Of a DNA stretch of 64,000 nt, positions 24,758 to 33,740 are shown piece after piece (the stretch's first letter is position 1; each line of letters starts with the position of its first letter). The translations under genes and the position numbers were made by a program. This DNA is from Gammaproteobacteria bacterium UBA5109. GTDB taxonomy: Bacteria; Pseudomonadota; Gammaproteobacteria; Pseudomonadales; Pseudohongiellaceae. Location of the stretch: the NCBI GenBank assembly GCA_002414385.1, contig DHZH01000005.1:62001-126000 (forward strand). Reading direction: 5' to 3'. Below the pieces are notes generated by a model. It saw only the letters and a list, made by a program, of their open reading frames with translations, was not told where the DNA came from and searched no databases.

Positions 24758-25566
24758 TAAAAGAATCGTTAATTAATGAAATTAATAAATTGGGTGAAAA
24801 ACAAGCATGGAATCATAATTTTATTTTGAATGATGGGGTTGAAACCCGCCCTGGCAAGCAATCGTCTCATGGTAAGAATCATGTCAAGTTAAAACGTCTA
24901 CAACCAATATTTGACCAAATTGGTCTTTCCGGAAAAAATGTTTTAGATGTAGGTTGCAATGAAGGTTTTTTCTCATTTTATATGGCCGAAAATGGTGCTA
25001 CAGTTTTAGGTATTGATATTGATGAAGACAGATTGTTAAAGGCCAACTTCATAAAAGAAAATTTTAAAAAAGAACAAAATGCAGAATTTCAAAATATAGA
25101 TATTTATTCACAGCAATTCAAAGATCTTGATCGGTATGACTTATGCCTTTGCCTTGGCTTCTTACACAGAGTACCTGACCCTTTTAAAGCTTTAGCTGAA
25201 CTGGGTGAAAAGTCAGATATGATTATCTTCGAATGGAAGGCCTTGAAATTTGGTCCTCATGACGATGCCTTTGCTTATTTTTCACCAAAACCTGTCAATG
25301 AGGGTGATTTTTTCGGAACAGAGTATTGGTTACTCAGTTATACCGCTTTAGAACGAATTCTCAGAAGAATTGGCTTCTTACACTTTTATAGGATTGATGA
25401 TCCAAACCAAAAAAGAGCCATATTGGTCGCTGGAAAAGTAAGTAATAAGATTTTTAACATGCCCGATCAAATCGTTCATAGAGGTCGATTTCGAACATTT
25501 CTGAGTCATACAAAAAGATATCTGAAAACTGTGCTCGGGGTAATTTCCGGAAAGGTTAATGCTTAA
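24754..25566 (+). CDS. Class I SAM methyltransferase (fourth)
   Basis: 270 residues with motif I NVLDVGCNEGFFSFYMAENG at about 68-87, LGIDIDEDRL and DLCLCLGFLHRVPDPFKAL. The pattern resembles the CmoB/DUF1698 group, but in a glycan operon a sugar acceptor is more likely than tRNA. It is coupled on both sides: ATGA overlap with the transferase upstream and an eight-base ATGCTTAA overlap downstream. Confidence 0.8.
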   Translation: MIKESLINEINKLGEKQAWNHNFILNDGVETRPGKQSSHGKNHVKLKRLQPIFDQIGLSGKNVLDVGCNEGFFSFYMAENGATVLGIDIDEDRLLKANFIKENFKKEQNAEFQNIDIYSQQFKDLDRYDLCLCLGFLHRVPDPFKALAELGEKSDMIIFEWKALKFGPHDDAFAYFSPKPVNEGDFFGTEYWLLSYTALERILRRIGFLHFYRIDDPNQKRAILVAGKVSNKIFNMPDQIVHRGRFRTFLSHTKRYLKTVLGVISGKVNA

Positions 25567-26293
25567 AAAAACCCGGTATTATCTAGGGAATATAGCTAGA
25601 TATTCAACCAGGCATTGGCTTCAGAAGGATGCCAGATGTGAAGAAGTTTCTACTATTTTCGGTGCTTCATTTGGTGAGAGGGGGTGGCACCATATAAAAA
25701 TTACACTACAGGAATATGACTCAATAGGGATTCTATACCCCGAAGAGTCTACTCTATGGCTTTACTTAAAAAAATTTATACCGACCAGCATCTCAGTTCT
25801 TGCCGGTGTCAATGATGTTGATACATTCCCAGTATTCACATATCCCTGGGCATTATTTGAAAAAAATGGCATGCCGGTAACTAAATGCCCTGAGAAGTCC
25901 AGATTCTGTGGTCCATCTTCAGACCAATTTATAAAAGATGAATTTATTCGCATTATTAACTTATACCAGAGAATAAAACAGTATGGGTATAGACCGAATT
26001 TATATCCAAACTCTTATATAAGTGGAATATGGTTATTAGCAAATGATGGAAGTAAAAGGTTTATTGTAACCCAGGGTAACCATAGGATGGCTGTTTTGTC
26101 CCATATGGGGATTAACAAGCTTCCAGTGAGAGTAAAACCTGGGAAAAGTTCTATGGTATATGAAAAAGATATTCCGAAGCTTCCAAAAGTAAAAAGTGGC
26201 CTTTGTAGCCAGGAGCATGCCCAAAAGATATTTGATTATTTTTTTGAAAATGATGGCCATAACCTGGCCAGAATGATTGGTGCAGAGTCATAG
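25559..26293 (+). CDS. Unknown protein with ParB-like GNHR motif
   Basis: 244 residues, not recognised as a whole. The only familiar element is VTQGNHRMAVLSHMGINKL at about 170-188. It resembles the G-N-H-R-x-A-V-L signature of ParB/sulfiredoxin-like nucleotide-binding folds. The rest (Trp- and Tyr-rich N-terminus, WALFEKNGMPVTKCPEKSRFC) has no visible motif, signal peptide or membrane segment. Coupled to the methyltransferase upstream (eight-base overlap) and followed after four bases by wzx. A kinase or nucleotide-dependent role in glycan modification is possible but unproven. Confidence 0.7.
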   Translation: MLKKTRYYLGNIARYSTRHWLQKDARCEEVSTIFGASFGERGWHHIKITLQEYDSIGILYPEESTLWLYLKKFIPTSISVLAGVNDVDTFPVFTYPWALFEKNGMPVTKCPEKSRFCGPSSDQFIKDEFIRIINLYQRIKQYGYRPNLYPNSYISGIWLLANDGSKRFIVTQGNHRMAVLSHMGINKLPVRVKPGKSSMVYEKDIPKLPKVKSGLCSQEHAQKIFDYFFENDGHNLARMIGAES

Positions 26294-26297
26294 CAGA

Positions 26298-27851
26298 ATG
26301 ACTTCCCACTTCCCAAGCAGAAGACAAACTACATACAATGTATTTTCGATATGGATTAATCGTACTTTGGCGATTCTAGTGCCATTAATTACTACTCCAA
26401 TAATCGCAAATCACTTTGGACTCGCAACAACTGGAATATGGGTAATAACAACTCAATTAATCAATCAATTATTATTGCTTGATGTAGGCTTATCAAATTC
26501 TTTAATAAGACTTCTGGCTCAAAACCATGTTGTAAAGAATAAAAAAGAAACTGCAAGAATTCTTGCTACAGTGTTTTGGGCGTTAGCATTGTTAGGAATA
26601 TTATTAGTCATATTTTCTTCAATAATTAGCAATGCTCTCGTCAAAATAATCGAATTATCACCTAATAATGAAGATGATGTAAGAATTCTCTTCCAGACAG
26701 CTGTAGTTTTTGTCGGCCTGAGTCTGCCGCTTCGTTGTGGACATGGGATGTTAAGTAGCAGGCACAGGTTCGATGTTATTCAATTGGTAGAAACAATAGC
26801 AATGCTTATAAGACTTAGCTTAATAGTTTATATATTTTCTACAGTGGATCCATCATTGCATCATTTGGGATTTATTGTCTTCGGTAGCACTATTGCAGGC
26901 TTATTTATAATCTTCTTTAAAGGGCTTTATGACTTTGGGGGGAGGAATATTTTAAGACTAGAGAATATTTCAAAAAAGGTTATGTTGACTGTTATTTCTA
27001 TGAGCACAGCTACATTTATTATTACTGTCGCTTCAGTGATACATACGCAATTCAGTTCTAGCCTTATTGGTGTTTTCATTGATACGGAGGCCGCAGCTAT
27101 ACTGTCTTTGCCATTGCTTATCTATCTCGCCATTATCCCTTTCTTTAACACTTTCGCGACCTTGATAGCACCTGTAGCGGCTGGTGCAACAAGCCTTGCA
27201 GAAAAAGGAAAATTGTTTAATAGCTATATTTCTACAACCGGCTATTTAGCTGCTGCATCAATGGCTCTTTTTCTTTTCTTCTATGCATTCGGGGATTTAC
27301 TCTTAACTCTCTGGCTGGAAGGTGAACAAATTTCGAGAATTGATACAACAAGAATGGCCGAAATATTAGTGGTAATCCTATTTGGATTTGCGCTGTCTGT
27401 TATGGGGCCGCTGGCTCGCTCAATCTTAAGCTCAACAGGTAATCACTGGAAATCAGCTAAAGTAGAATTTTCTACAAGTATATTTGGTATAACTTTAGGG
27501 CTTTTTCTGGCTTTGTATACAAATTTAAGTGTGCTCGGCATGGCACTCGGTATAACCATAACATTAGTTATTCGAGGAATAATTTTATATCCTGTTTTAA
27601 TCTCAGCATACTTTAACAGTAGCTCTTTATTATTACTCAAAAAATGCTATTTGAGGCCGGCCTTGATCTCGATAATTGCATTACTTTTGGGAGAGGGTAT
27701 CCACCGATACTATTTCACAGATAAAATTACTCTTTTATTTATTGATAGGGTTTACGTTTGGGTATTACCGTCCATTACCTGGCTTGTTTTAATATGGATT
27801 TTTGTGATTTCAATTAAAGGTTTTCCAGCTACCGGAGACCAAAACAAGTAA
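26298..27851 (+). CDS. wzx: Wzx-type polysaccharide flippase
   Basis: Polytopic membrane protein of 517 residues with about 12 or more hydrophobic segments, of the MATE/MOP lipid-linked oligosaccharide flippase type. The N-terminus (FSIWINRTLAILVPLITTPIIANHFG, split at 20) and LLLDVGLSNSLIRLLAQNH match Wzx/RfbX proteins. It would flip the undecaprenyl-linked repeat unit across the inner membrane. ATG 26298 follows the preceding stop by four bases; an upstream frame from 26277 overlaps that gene. Followed by the polymerase gene. Confidence 0.88.
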   Translation: MTSHFPSRRQTTYNVFSIWINRTLAILVPLITTPIIANHFGLATTGIWVITTQLINQLLLLDVGLSNSLIRLLAQNHVVKNKKETARILATVFWALALLGILLVIFSSIISNALVKIIELSPNNEDDVRILFQTAVVFVGLSLPLRCGHGMLSSRHRFDVIQLVETIAMLIRLSLIVYIFSTVDPSLHHLGFIVFGSTIAGLFIIFFKGLYDFGGRNILRLENISKKVMLTVISMSTATFIITVASVIHTQFSSSLIGVFIDTEAAAILSLPLLIYLAIIPFFNTFATLIAPVAAGATSLAEKGKLFNSYISTTGYLAAASMALFLFFYAFGDLLLTLWLEGEQISRIDTTRMAEILVVILFGFALSVMGPLARSILSSTGNHWKSAKVEFSTSIFGITLGLFLALYTNLSVLGMALGITITLVIRGIILYPVLISAYFNSSSLLLLKKCYLRPALISIIALLLGEGIHRYYFTDKITLLFIDRVYVWVLPSITWLVLIWIFVISIKGFPATGDQNK

Positions 27852-27860
27852 AGCAATAAT

Positions 27861-28916
27861 ATGTTTCATTATTTATATTATTCAATGGCACTTTTTGCGT
27901 TTATTTCCTTGCCTATGTTTTTTTTGAAGAGAGGATTTGAGCAATTCATAAATGAAAGAACGCTTATTATTGTAATGGTAGTTCTTGTCTACTTGGTTGG
28001 AATGATGCGGACAGGAGGAATAGATGTTGAAAACTACTTATACGCCTTCAATGAAGATGTTACTTTTATTCCTGATGTTGGTTTTCAACTAATAATAATT
28101 CTTTTTAATGCTTTGGGTTTACCATTCGCAGCCATGATGTTATTCATTTCATTTATTAATATATACGCACTTAGAAAAATTGCTTCTTTTTACCATGTTA
28201 GTTTTGGCTTACTTCTTATCCTTTGGTTCTTTCATATTGTCGTTGTCCGTGACTTTGCACAAATGAGATCAGGTTTAGCAGTGTCCTTAGCTTTGCTTGG
28301 GGTGGTAACAAGTAAGCCATGGTTGAAAATATTGCTTTTCACATTCTCTGCATCAGTACATATAACATCCATTGTGTTTATTTTTGCATTTGAGTTTGTA
28401 AAACAGGTATCGCAAAAAAAGAGCAAATGGCTAAGATTCTTTTTAATTTCAGTTTCAATTGTATTGCTTATAGCAATTGGTCAGGTCTTATTGCCAATAT
28501 TGAGTGTTTTTGATGAAAGAATTGAGATCTATATGGCCTGGAATGATTCAGGTTACGGAGCCCCAGTTGAAAGCTATGGTATTCTAGCTTTACATGGCCT
28601 GATATTAATGCTCGCAGCTCTTACTTATCAAAGCTGGAAAAGTGATGTAATTATTCGTTATTTAATTTATCTGGAGATTTTCAGTATTGCAACATTTATA
28701 GCATTTTCAAATTTTGCTGTTTTTGCCTTTAGACTTTCGAATGTGGTTGCTTCTTTATATCCAGTACTCGTGATCTTATTAATTTCACGAGTTAATTTAA
28801 GTTACGGTAAATTTAACATTAGCCCGGTATCCTCTTACATGTTTATTTCTTTTTTCTTACTTGTCCTGACCCTTAGGCCAGGAAGCTTTGGAATCTTGAA
28901 TAGTATTACTTTTTGA
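27861..28916 (+). CDS. wzy: EpsG-family polymerase (Wzy type)
   Basis: 351-residue membrane protein with about ten hydrophobic segments. The central RDFAQMRSGLAVSLALLG and SASVHITSIVFI are the EpsG-type signature of many Wzy polymerases, with a large periplasmic loop around DVENYLYAFNEDVTFIPDVG. It would polymerise repeat units on the periplasmic face. It sits between wzx and an unknown gene that starts two bases after its stop. Confidence 0.85.
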   Translation: MFHYLYYSMALFAFISLPMFFLKRGFEQFINERTLIIVMVVLVYLVGMMRTGGIDVENYLYAFNEDVTFIPDVGFQLIIILFNALGLPFAAMMLFISFINIYALRKIASFYHVSFGLLLILWFFHIVVVRDFAQMRSGLAVSLALLGVVTSKPWLKILLFTFSASVHITSIVFIFAFEFVKQVSQKKSKWLRFFLISVSIVLLIAIGQVLLPILSVFDERIEIYMAWNDSGYGAPVESYGILALHGLILMLAALTYQSWKSDVIIRYLIYLEIFSIATFIAFSNFAVFAFRLSNVVASLYPVLVILLISRVNLSYGKFNISPVSSYMFISFFLLVLTLRPGSFGILNSITF

Positions 28917-28918
28917 AG

Positions 28919-30088
28919 ATGACGATTTCACTGGATTCCCGCTCCATATCAAAAGCCCGAGAAAAATACCTCGAATTTATAATTTCTATGAAGGGGTCAA
29001 GTAGTGATTTTTTTCTTACACCTAATTCTGAAGCTTCTCCCTATGCAAGATGCTTTGCTGTATACGGCTATTATCTTTTAAATGAAAAAATTGATGATCA
29101 AGGAATATTAGCAAAGAGAATTCACGATGATTTAGTAAAAATGAAGTTGAATTTAAACTTGAGTGTTAATGAACTAAGGCATAATAAACCGTATATGCAA
29201 TTGCTTACTTTCTCTTTAAGTGCCTTGAAGATTCTGGAAGCCTTGGACGAGTATCCATTAGCAGATGAAATTGTACCCTTAATAGATTTAGATGTATCCG
29301 AATACCTTAATAACTCTGGGTTTGCTAGAGGAGTCCCAAGAAGCGGTAATCAGGCGATGTTCATAGCGATTCTACTTATTTATACGAATAACCTTGGTTT
29401 TGATAATGAATTAAAACTTAATGAGTGGTTAAGCCTTCATATTAAAACAATCAATAAGCATGGTTTCTGGGGAGATTTTAAAACAATGACTCATCTTCAA
29501 TTCCAAAATGGATACCATCAATATGAAATATTTGAATATTTGAACGCTAAAGAAGTTCCATGGGCAGTGGCCTCTGACAATACAGCTTCACTTGCTGATA
29601 GCGATGGTCATTTTGCTCCTTATCCAGGCGGAGGTGGCTGTTACGATTATGATGCAATATTTTTGATTACAACCAATCCTGAGAGTATTAAAAAACATTA
29701 TCAGTTAATTATAAAAACAGCGAAAAAAATATTATCAGAGCAAAACCCAGACGGAGGATTTTGTGAATCCCATTATATACGGCCTAGATCTTTACAAAAC
29801 TTTACCAAATCCTTAAACCATGCCTTGAATGCTAGTGGCAAAGCGAAAGTAGAAAGGTTTAGGCAAACACTTACTCTCTTGCGTCCTAAATACAATAGGA
29901 TTCATACGCATTGGAGCGAATACTCCAGAGAGTGGTCGGAATCAAATTTGTGGGACTCATGGTTTCGCATGTTGACTCTGGCAAGAATTGATGTCGCTTT
30001 AAAGCCTGAAAATAGTAATGAATGGGGGTTTATCAATTTCCCAGGTATTGGCTATCATCATTCACTAGACCTGAGAAAAAGAGACTGA
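28919..30088 (+). CDS. Unknown protein, possible alpha/alpha-toroid
   Basis: 389 residues from ATG 28919 (TTG 28913 is in frame). No family is recognised with certainty. The alternation of helices and the motif SEQNPDGGFCESHY resemble the QNxDGGF repeats of terpene-cyclase/prenyltransferase-like or other alpha/alpha-toroid enzymes; further conserved-looking blocks are YPGGGGCYDYDAIFL and HWSEYSREWSESNLWDSW, rich in aromatic and acidic residues. No signal peptide or membrane segment. Position directly after wzy and before three glycosyltransferases suggests a role in glycan processing. Confidence 0.7.
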   Translation: MTISLDSRSISKAREKYLEFIISMKGSSSDFFLTPNSEASPYARCFAVYGYYLLNEKIDDQGILAKRIHDDLVKMKLNLNLSVNELRHNKPYMQLLTFSLSALKILEALDEYPLADEIVPLIDLDVSEYLNNSGFARGVPRSGNQAMFIAILLIYTNNLGFDNELKLNEWLSLHIKTINKHGFWGDFKTMTHLQFQNGYHQYEIFEYLNAKEVPWAVASDNTASLADSDGHFAPYPGGGGCYDYDAIFLITTNPESIKKHYQLIIKTAKKILSEQNPDGGFCESHYIRPRSLQNFTKSLNHALNASGKAKVERFRQTLTLLRPKYNRIHTHWSEYSREWSESNLWDSWFRMLTLARIDVALKPENSNEWGFINFPGIGYHHSLDLRKRD

Positions 30089-30095
30089 TAGTACG

Positions 30096-31250
30096 ATGCG
30101 TCTTCACTATATTGCACCATCTGTGCTGCCATCTCGTTCCGCAAACTCTATCCATGTTGTGCACCAGTGCCAGGGGCTGGTTAATGCTGGCGTTGATGTT
30201 TCACTTTACGCTAAACGTAGTATAAAAGATGAGTCGCTATTACCTCAGAATATAGAAAAAAATTATGGCATCTCAACAAAAAACATTTCGCTTGTAACTT
30301 ATTTTAGCGGGATCACTAAAGCAGACACACTCCGTATAGCATGGCTTTCATATAAAAAAATTAGAGGGGAAGAAAAGCCGATAATACTTTCTCGTAACTT
30401 ATATGCATCTTATATATTAGGGGTTCTTAATAAGAGACCCTTGTTGTTTGAGACTCATCAGCTGGAATTCGGATTCAGAAAGAGAATACAGCAAGCAATA
30501 ATTTCACGCCCCTGGATACGTACAATAGTAATTTCTGAGAAATTGGCAGAACTTCTTGGAGAGCATCATAAAAAAAGTTTAATAAATCCACTTGTTTTAC
30601 ATGATGCAGCTCCAGAAAATATTAAACCACTTCCAGATAGTGAAAGGTATTCAGTCATAACAAACGACTTGAAAGAAGATATTTCCAGTTGGCAAGCAAT
30701 ATGTGGATATTTCGGCCATCTATACAGGGGAAGGGGAATAGAAATCATTGAAGCACTGGCCTCCAGGCATCCGGGCTGCTTATTTCTTGTTTATGGTGGA
30801 AATGATCAAGAAGTTCAAAGGTATAGGAATGAGAATAATAAAAGCAATCTTAGATATCGTGGATACGTACCGCACCCTGTTGCAAAAAAAATCATGCTCT
30901 CTTCTGATTTTTTGTTGATGCCTTATCAGGAGAATGTATCAATCAGCCATAATCATAAGCATGATACTGCCAGATGGATGTCTCCAATGAAAATGTTTGA
31001 ATACATGGCAACAGGGCGCCCTGTCATATCTTCTGATCTCCCCGTACTAAGAGAGGTATTAAGTAATGAATATAATTCATTATTAGTGAAAGCAGACGAC
31101 ATTACATCATGGTCTTCTGCAATCAGAAAGCTTTTAGAGAACAAAGAATTGGCAGCTAGAATCGGTAAACAGGCGCATCTGGACTATTTGAACAAATATA
31201 CTTGGCGAAAACGTGCTGAAGAAATACTCCAGGCGTCAGCGACCTTATGA
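30096..31250 (+). CDS. Glycosyltransferase, GT4-like
   Basis: 384 residues, GT-B fold. N-terminal MRLHYIAPSVLPSRSANSIH, a linker near FETHQLEFGFRKR, and a C-terminal donor site with CGYFGHLYRGRGIEIIEALA and SPMKMFEYMATGRPVISSDL, the E-x7-E-type signature of family 4 retaining transferases. Cytosolic or membrane-associated addition of one sugar to the lipid-linked repeat unit. It overlaps the next transferase by four bases. Confidence 0.88.
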   Translation: MRLHYIAPSVLPSRSANSIHVVHQCQGLVNAGVDVSLYAKRSIKDESLLPQNIEKNYGISTKNISLVTYFSGITKADTLRIAWLSYKKIRGEEKPIILSRNLYASYILGVLNKRPLLFETHQLEFGFRKRIQQAIISRPWIRTIVISEKLAELLGEHHKKSLINPLVLHDAAPENIKPLPDSERYSVITNDLKEDISSWQAICGYFGHLYRGRGIEIIEALASRHPGCLFLVYGGNDQEVQRYRNENNKSNLRYRGYVPHPVAKKIMLSSDFLLMPYQENVSISHNHKHDTARWMSPMKMFEYMATGRPVISSDLPVLREVLSNEYNSLLVKADDITSWSSAIRKLLENKELAARIGKQAHLDYLNKYTWRKRAEEILQASATL

Positions 31251-32317
31251 CCAAAAACATATTTATAGTAATACCTGCGGAAACTCCGGACGGGCCAATA
31301 AAAGGAGCTTTTGCATTAGCTAATGGTTTGTCCGAGTTCTCTAAAGTGACGATTGTAAGCACTAAGAAAGGAGTAGGTGCCAACTCATTTCTTGTTGATA
31401 CCGTAGATAAAATTTGCCTAAGTGATCATTCTTCTAGCTTTCTGCAAAAGGTCAGGACATATAAGGATATTTTAAGTGAAACAGCTAAGTGCTCATCAGT
31501 AGTTTCCATATCCATGTGCTTTTCAGCTGATATGTTGAATATGTTAAGCAACGTCCATGGGGTTATCAATTGCAGCAGTGTAAGAGGGAACCTGATCGAG
31601 AATTACAGAATGGAATATGGCTTGAAAGGAGTAATTTTGGGCTCTTTTCATTTGTTTTGTCTTCGCTTCTTTAAACGTGTCATTGCCATGACAAAGGCAA
31701 TGGCTGATCAAATACAGGTTTATTCGGGTATAAAACCCATCATAATCGGAAATTTTATTCAGGAGTCAGAGATTGATTTTTTTCGAACCCCCCCATCAAC
31801 TGAATCAGTTAGACGACTAGTATTTGTAGGCTCCTTAACCAAAAGAAAAAACGTAGCATTATTGATAAGTTCTGTGGATATCCTTATATCAAAAGGCCTG
31901 AATATTAAGCTGGATATAATTGGTTCTGGCCCGGAAGAAAACACTTTGAGACAGTTAATTGAGAAATACCAGTTATGTAATGAAATTACCCTGCTTGGGT
32001 TCAAGGAAAAGCCAATGGAAGTTGTTTCAGGTGCTGATCTATTCGTGCTTCCCTCCTATTCAGAAGGCATCTCCAGAGCCGCCATGGAAGCTCTCTATTT
32101 AGGAGTTCCTTGTATTCTACGAGAATCGGACGGCAATGCTGAGCTAATTCGCGATGGAGAAAACGGTGCATTGTTTTCAACGGATGATGAGCTGCCTGAA
32201 AAGATTTCAAGCTTTATCAACTTGCGACGCTTACGGGGGGATAGTTCGAGTATGCTCCCAGAAATGTTCCGGCAGAGCAATGCAATTAAAGCCTATTTAA
32301 ATTTATTAGTGTTATGA
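31247..32317 (+). CDS. Glycosyltransferase, GT4-like
   Basis: 356 residues. FVIPAETPDGPIKGAFALANGL-type acceptor domain (first part IVIPAETPDGPIKGAFALAN) and donor domain LVFVGSLTKRKNVALLISSV, DIIGSGPEENTLRQLIEKYQ and LPSYSEGISRAAMEALYLGV with the conserved E-x7-E. Coupled by ATGA to the transferase before it. Sugar specificity cannot be predicted. Confidence 0.88.
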   Translation: MTKNIFIVIPAETPDGPIKGAFALANGLSEFSKVTIVSTKKGVGANSFLVDTVDKICLSDHSSSFLQKVRTYKDILSETAKCSSVVSISMCFSADMLNMLSNVHGVINCSSVRGNLIENYRMEYGLKGVILGSFHLFCLRFFKRVIAMTKAMADQIQVYSGIKPIIIGNFIQESEIDFFRTPPSTESVRRLVFVGSLTKRKNVALLISSVDILISKGLNIKLDIIGSGPEENTLRQLIEKYQLCNEITLLGFKEKPMEVVSGADLFVLPSYSEGISRAAMEALYLGVPCILRESDGNAELIRDGENGALFSTDDELPEKISSFINLRRLRGDSSSMLPEMFRQSNAIKAYLNLLVL

Positions 32318-32341
32318 GAAATACTGAATCAAAGGCTTTAT

Positions 32342-33067
32342 ATGCCTGATATAACAATCTCGATAGTAAGTCATTTACAAGGGGAATTGGTCAAATGTCT
32401 ACTGAAAGACCTTTTGAAAGTTTCTCGGATCAATTTAGAGATCATAGTCACGATTAATCGCCCTGAAGATGAATCATATTTAACTGTTGCCTCCCCTTTA
32501 AACTTAAAAGTAATACGGAATAAGGTTGTTAAAGGGTTTGGTGAAAATCATAACCAGGCTTTTTCAATCTCTACAACTAACTTCTTTGCTGTTGTTAACC
32601 CTGATATACGATTGAAAAATTCTGACTTGTACTCAATGGTGCATTTTTTAAGGTCAAATGATATTGCAGCAGTGGCTCCAAGAGTAATCACGCCACAGGG
32701 GGAGATCGAGGATAGTATAAGGAAATTTCCGACAATAGGTAGATTACTCAAGAGGAAATTCACCTCAGAAAGAAGGTCTGATTACCCCATTAAAGAAGAC
32801 CCACACCCAGTGGATTGGGCTGCAGGAATGTTTGTTATATTTAAGAAAGACTCATATATAAAACTTCAGGGTTTCGATGAGAAATACTTCATGTATATGG
32901 AAGATGTGGATATTTGCAGGAGGCTTAAAAAAGTCGGAGGAGAAATATTTATATACCCCGGAACCCATGTAATACATCAAGCACAAAGAGCCAGTCATAA
33001 AAATTTTAAACATTTTCTATGGCATGTAAAAAGTATGCTTAGATATTTTCTTACCCAAAACTCCTAA
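32342..33067 (+). CDS. Glycosyltransferase family 2 (rhamnosyltransferase-like)
   Basis: 241 residues, GT-A fold. ITISIVSHLQGELVKCLLKD at the N-terminus, the variant DxD region FFAVVNPDIRLKN (about 80-92) and the acceptor block FDEKYFMYMEDVDICRRLKK match WbbL/rhamnosyltransferase-like inverting enzymes. Shorter than typical WbbL because the C-terminal part is small, but no truncation is evident. Donor unknown. Confidence 0.88.
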   Translation: MPDITISIVSHLQGELVKCLLKDLLKVSRINLEIIVTINRPEDESYLTVASPLNLKVIRNKVVKGFGENHNQAFSISTTNFFAVVNPDIRLKNSDLYSMVHFLRSNDIAAVAPRVITPQGEIEDSIRKFPTIGRLLKRKFTSERRSDYPIKEDPHPVDWAAGMFVIFKKDSYIKLQGFDEKYFMYMEDVDICRRLKKVGGEIFIYPGTHVIHQAQRASHKNFKHFLWHVKSMLRYFLTQNS

Positions 33068-33084
33068 TCAGAAAATCTACGAAT

Positions 33085-33681
33085 ATGAATGACAACAAAA
33101 AGCCATTTGAAGAATATTTTAATCATTTGAACAATCGCAGTTTTATTGGAAAAATTTACCACCGGTTGTATAAGCTTCCTCTTATCTACTACCTTGCAAG
33201 GTTCTATGGATCAAGAATTCTTGAGATTGGATCGGGTATTGGAAATGGAATTTTAGGAGCTTATCCTAGTAAGATAATTGGAATTGATATCAATCCTATT
33301 GCTGTAGATTTCTGCAAGCACCAAGGCTTGAAAGCCGAATTGATCAAAGAAGATGGAAATTATCCATTCAATGACAACAGCTTTGATGTCTGTGTTCTCG
33401 ATAATGTACTAGAACACATTGAAAATCCAACTCAAACACTAGATGAATGTAGCAGGGTCCTCAACAATTATGGACTTCTCATTATCATTGTACCTGGAGC
33501 TGCAGGCTTCAGATATGATCCTGATCATAAAATCTTTTACCAAATTGAAAATCTTGAGAGCTTGGACCCAAGATGGGAAATGGTTTTAGCTTTTTCTCTT
33601 CCTTTTTTTCTCAAATCAAAAAAGCTCTCTGATAAAATGAAGCAGTACTGTTTGATGGCTGTTTATAAAAGAAAGAAATAA
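33085..33681 (+). CDS. Class I SAM methyltransferase (fifth)
   Basis: 198 residues: motif I ILEIGSGIGNGILGAYPSK at about 47-65, GIDINPIAVDF, then the Methyltransf_11 pattern NSFDVCVLDNVLEHIENPTQ and LLIIIVPGAAGF. A small cytosolic methyltransferase of UbiE/WbdD-like fold without other domains. Likely acts on a sugar hydroxyl of the repeat unit or chain end; acceptor unknown. Confidence 0.82.
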   Translation: MNDNKKPFEEYFNHLNNRSFIGKIYHRLYKLPLIYYLARFYGSRILEIGSGIGNGILGAYPSKIIGIDINPIAVDFCKHQGLKAELIKEDGNYPFNDNSFDVCVLDNVLEHIENPTQTLDECSRVLNNYGLLIIIVPGAAGFRYDPDHKIFYQIENLESLDPRWEMVLAFSLPFFLKSKKLSDKMKQYCLMAVYKRKK

Positions 33682-33740
33682 TTGGTTTACTTCTCATCAA
33701 GAGAGAAACCCTCTTCACACTTCAACAGGTAGTTTTATAC

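Noticed and set aside
16684..25566. Four eight-base overlaps of the ATGNNTAA/TGA type (16684, 18832, 19532, 25559)
   Set aside because: Eight-base overlaps are, after four-base ones, an ordinary class in compact operons; not a special signal.
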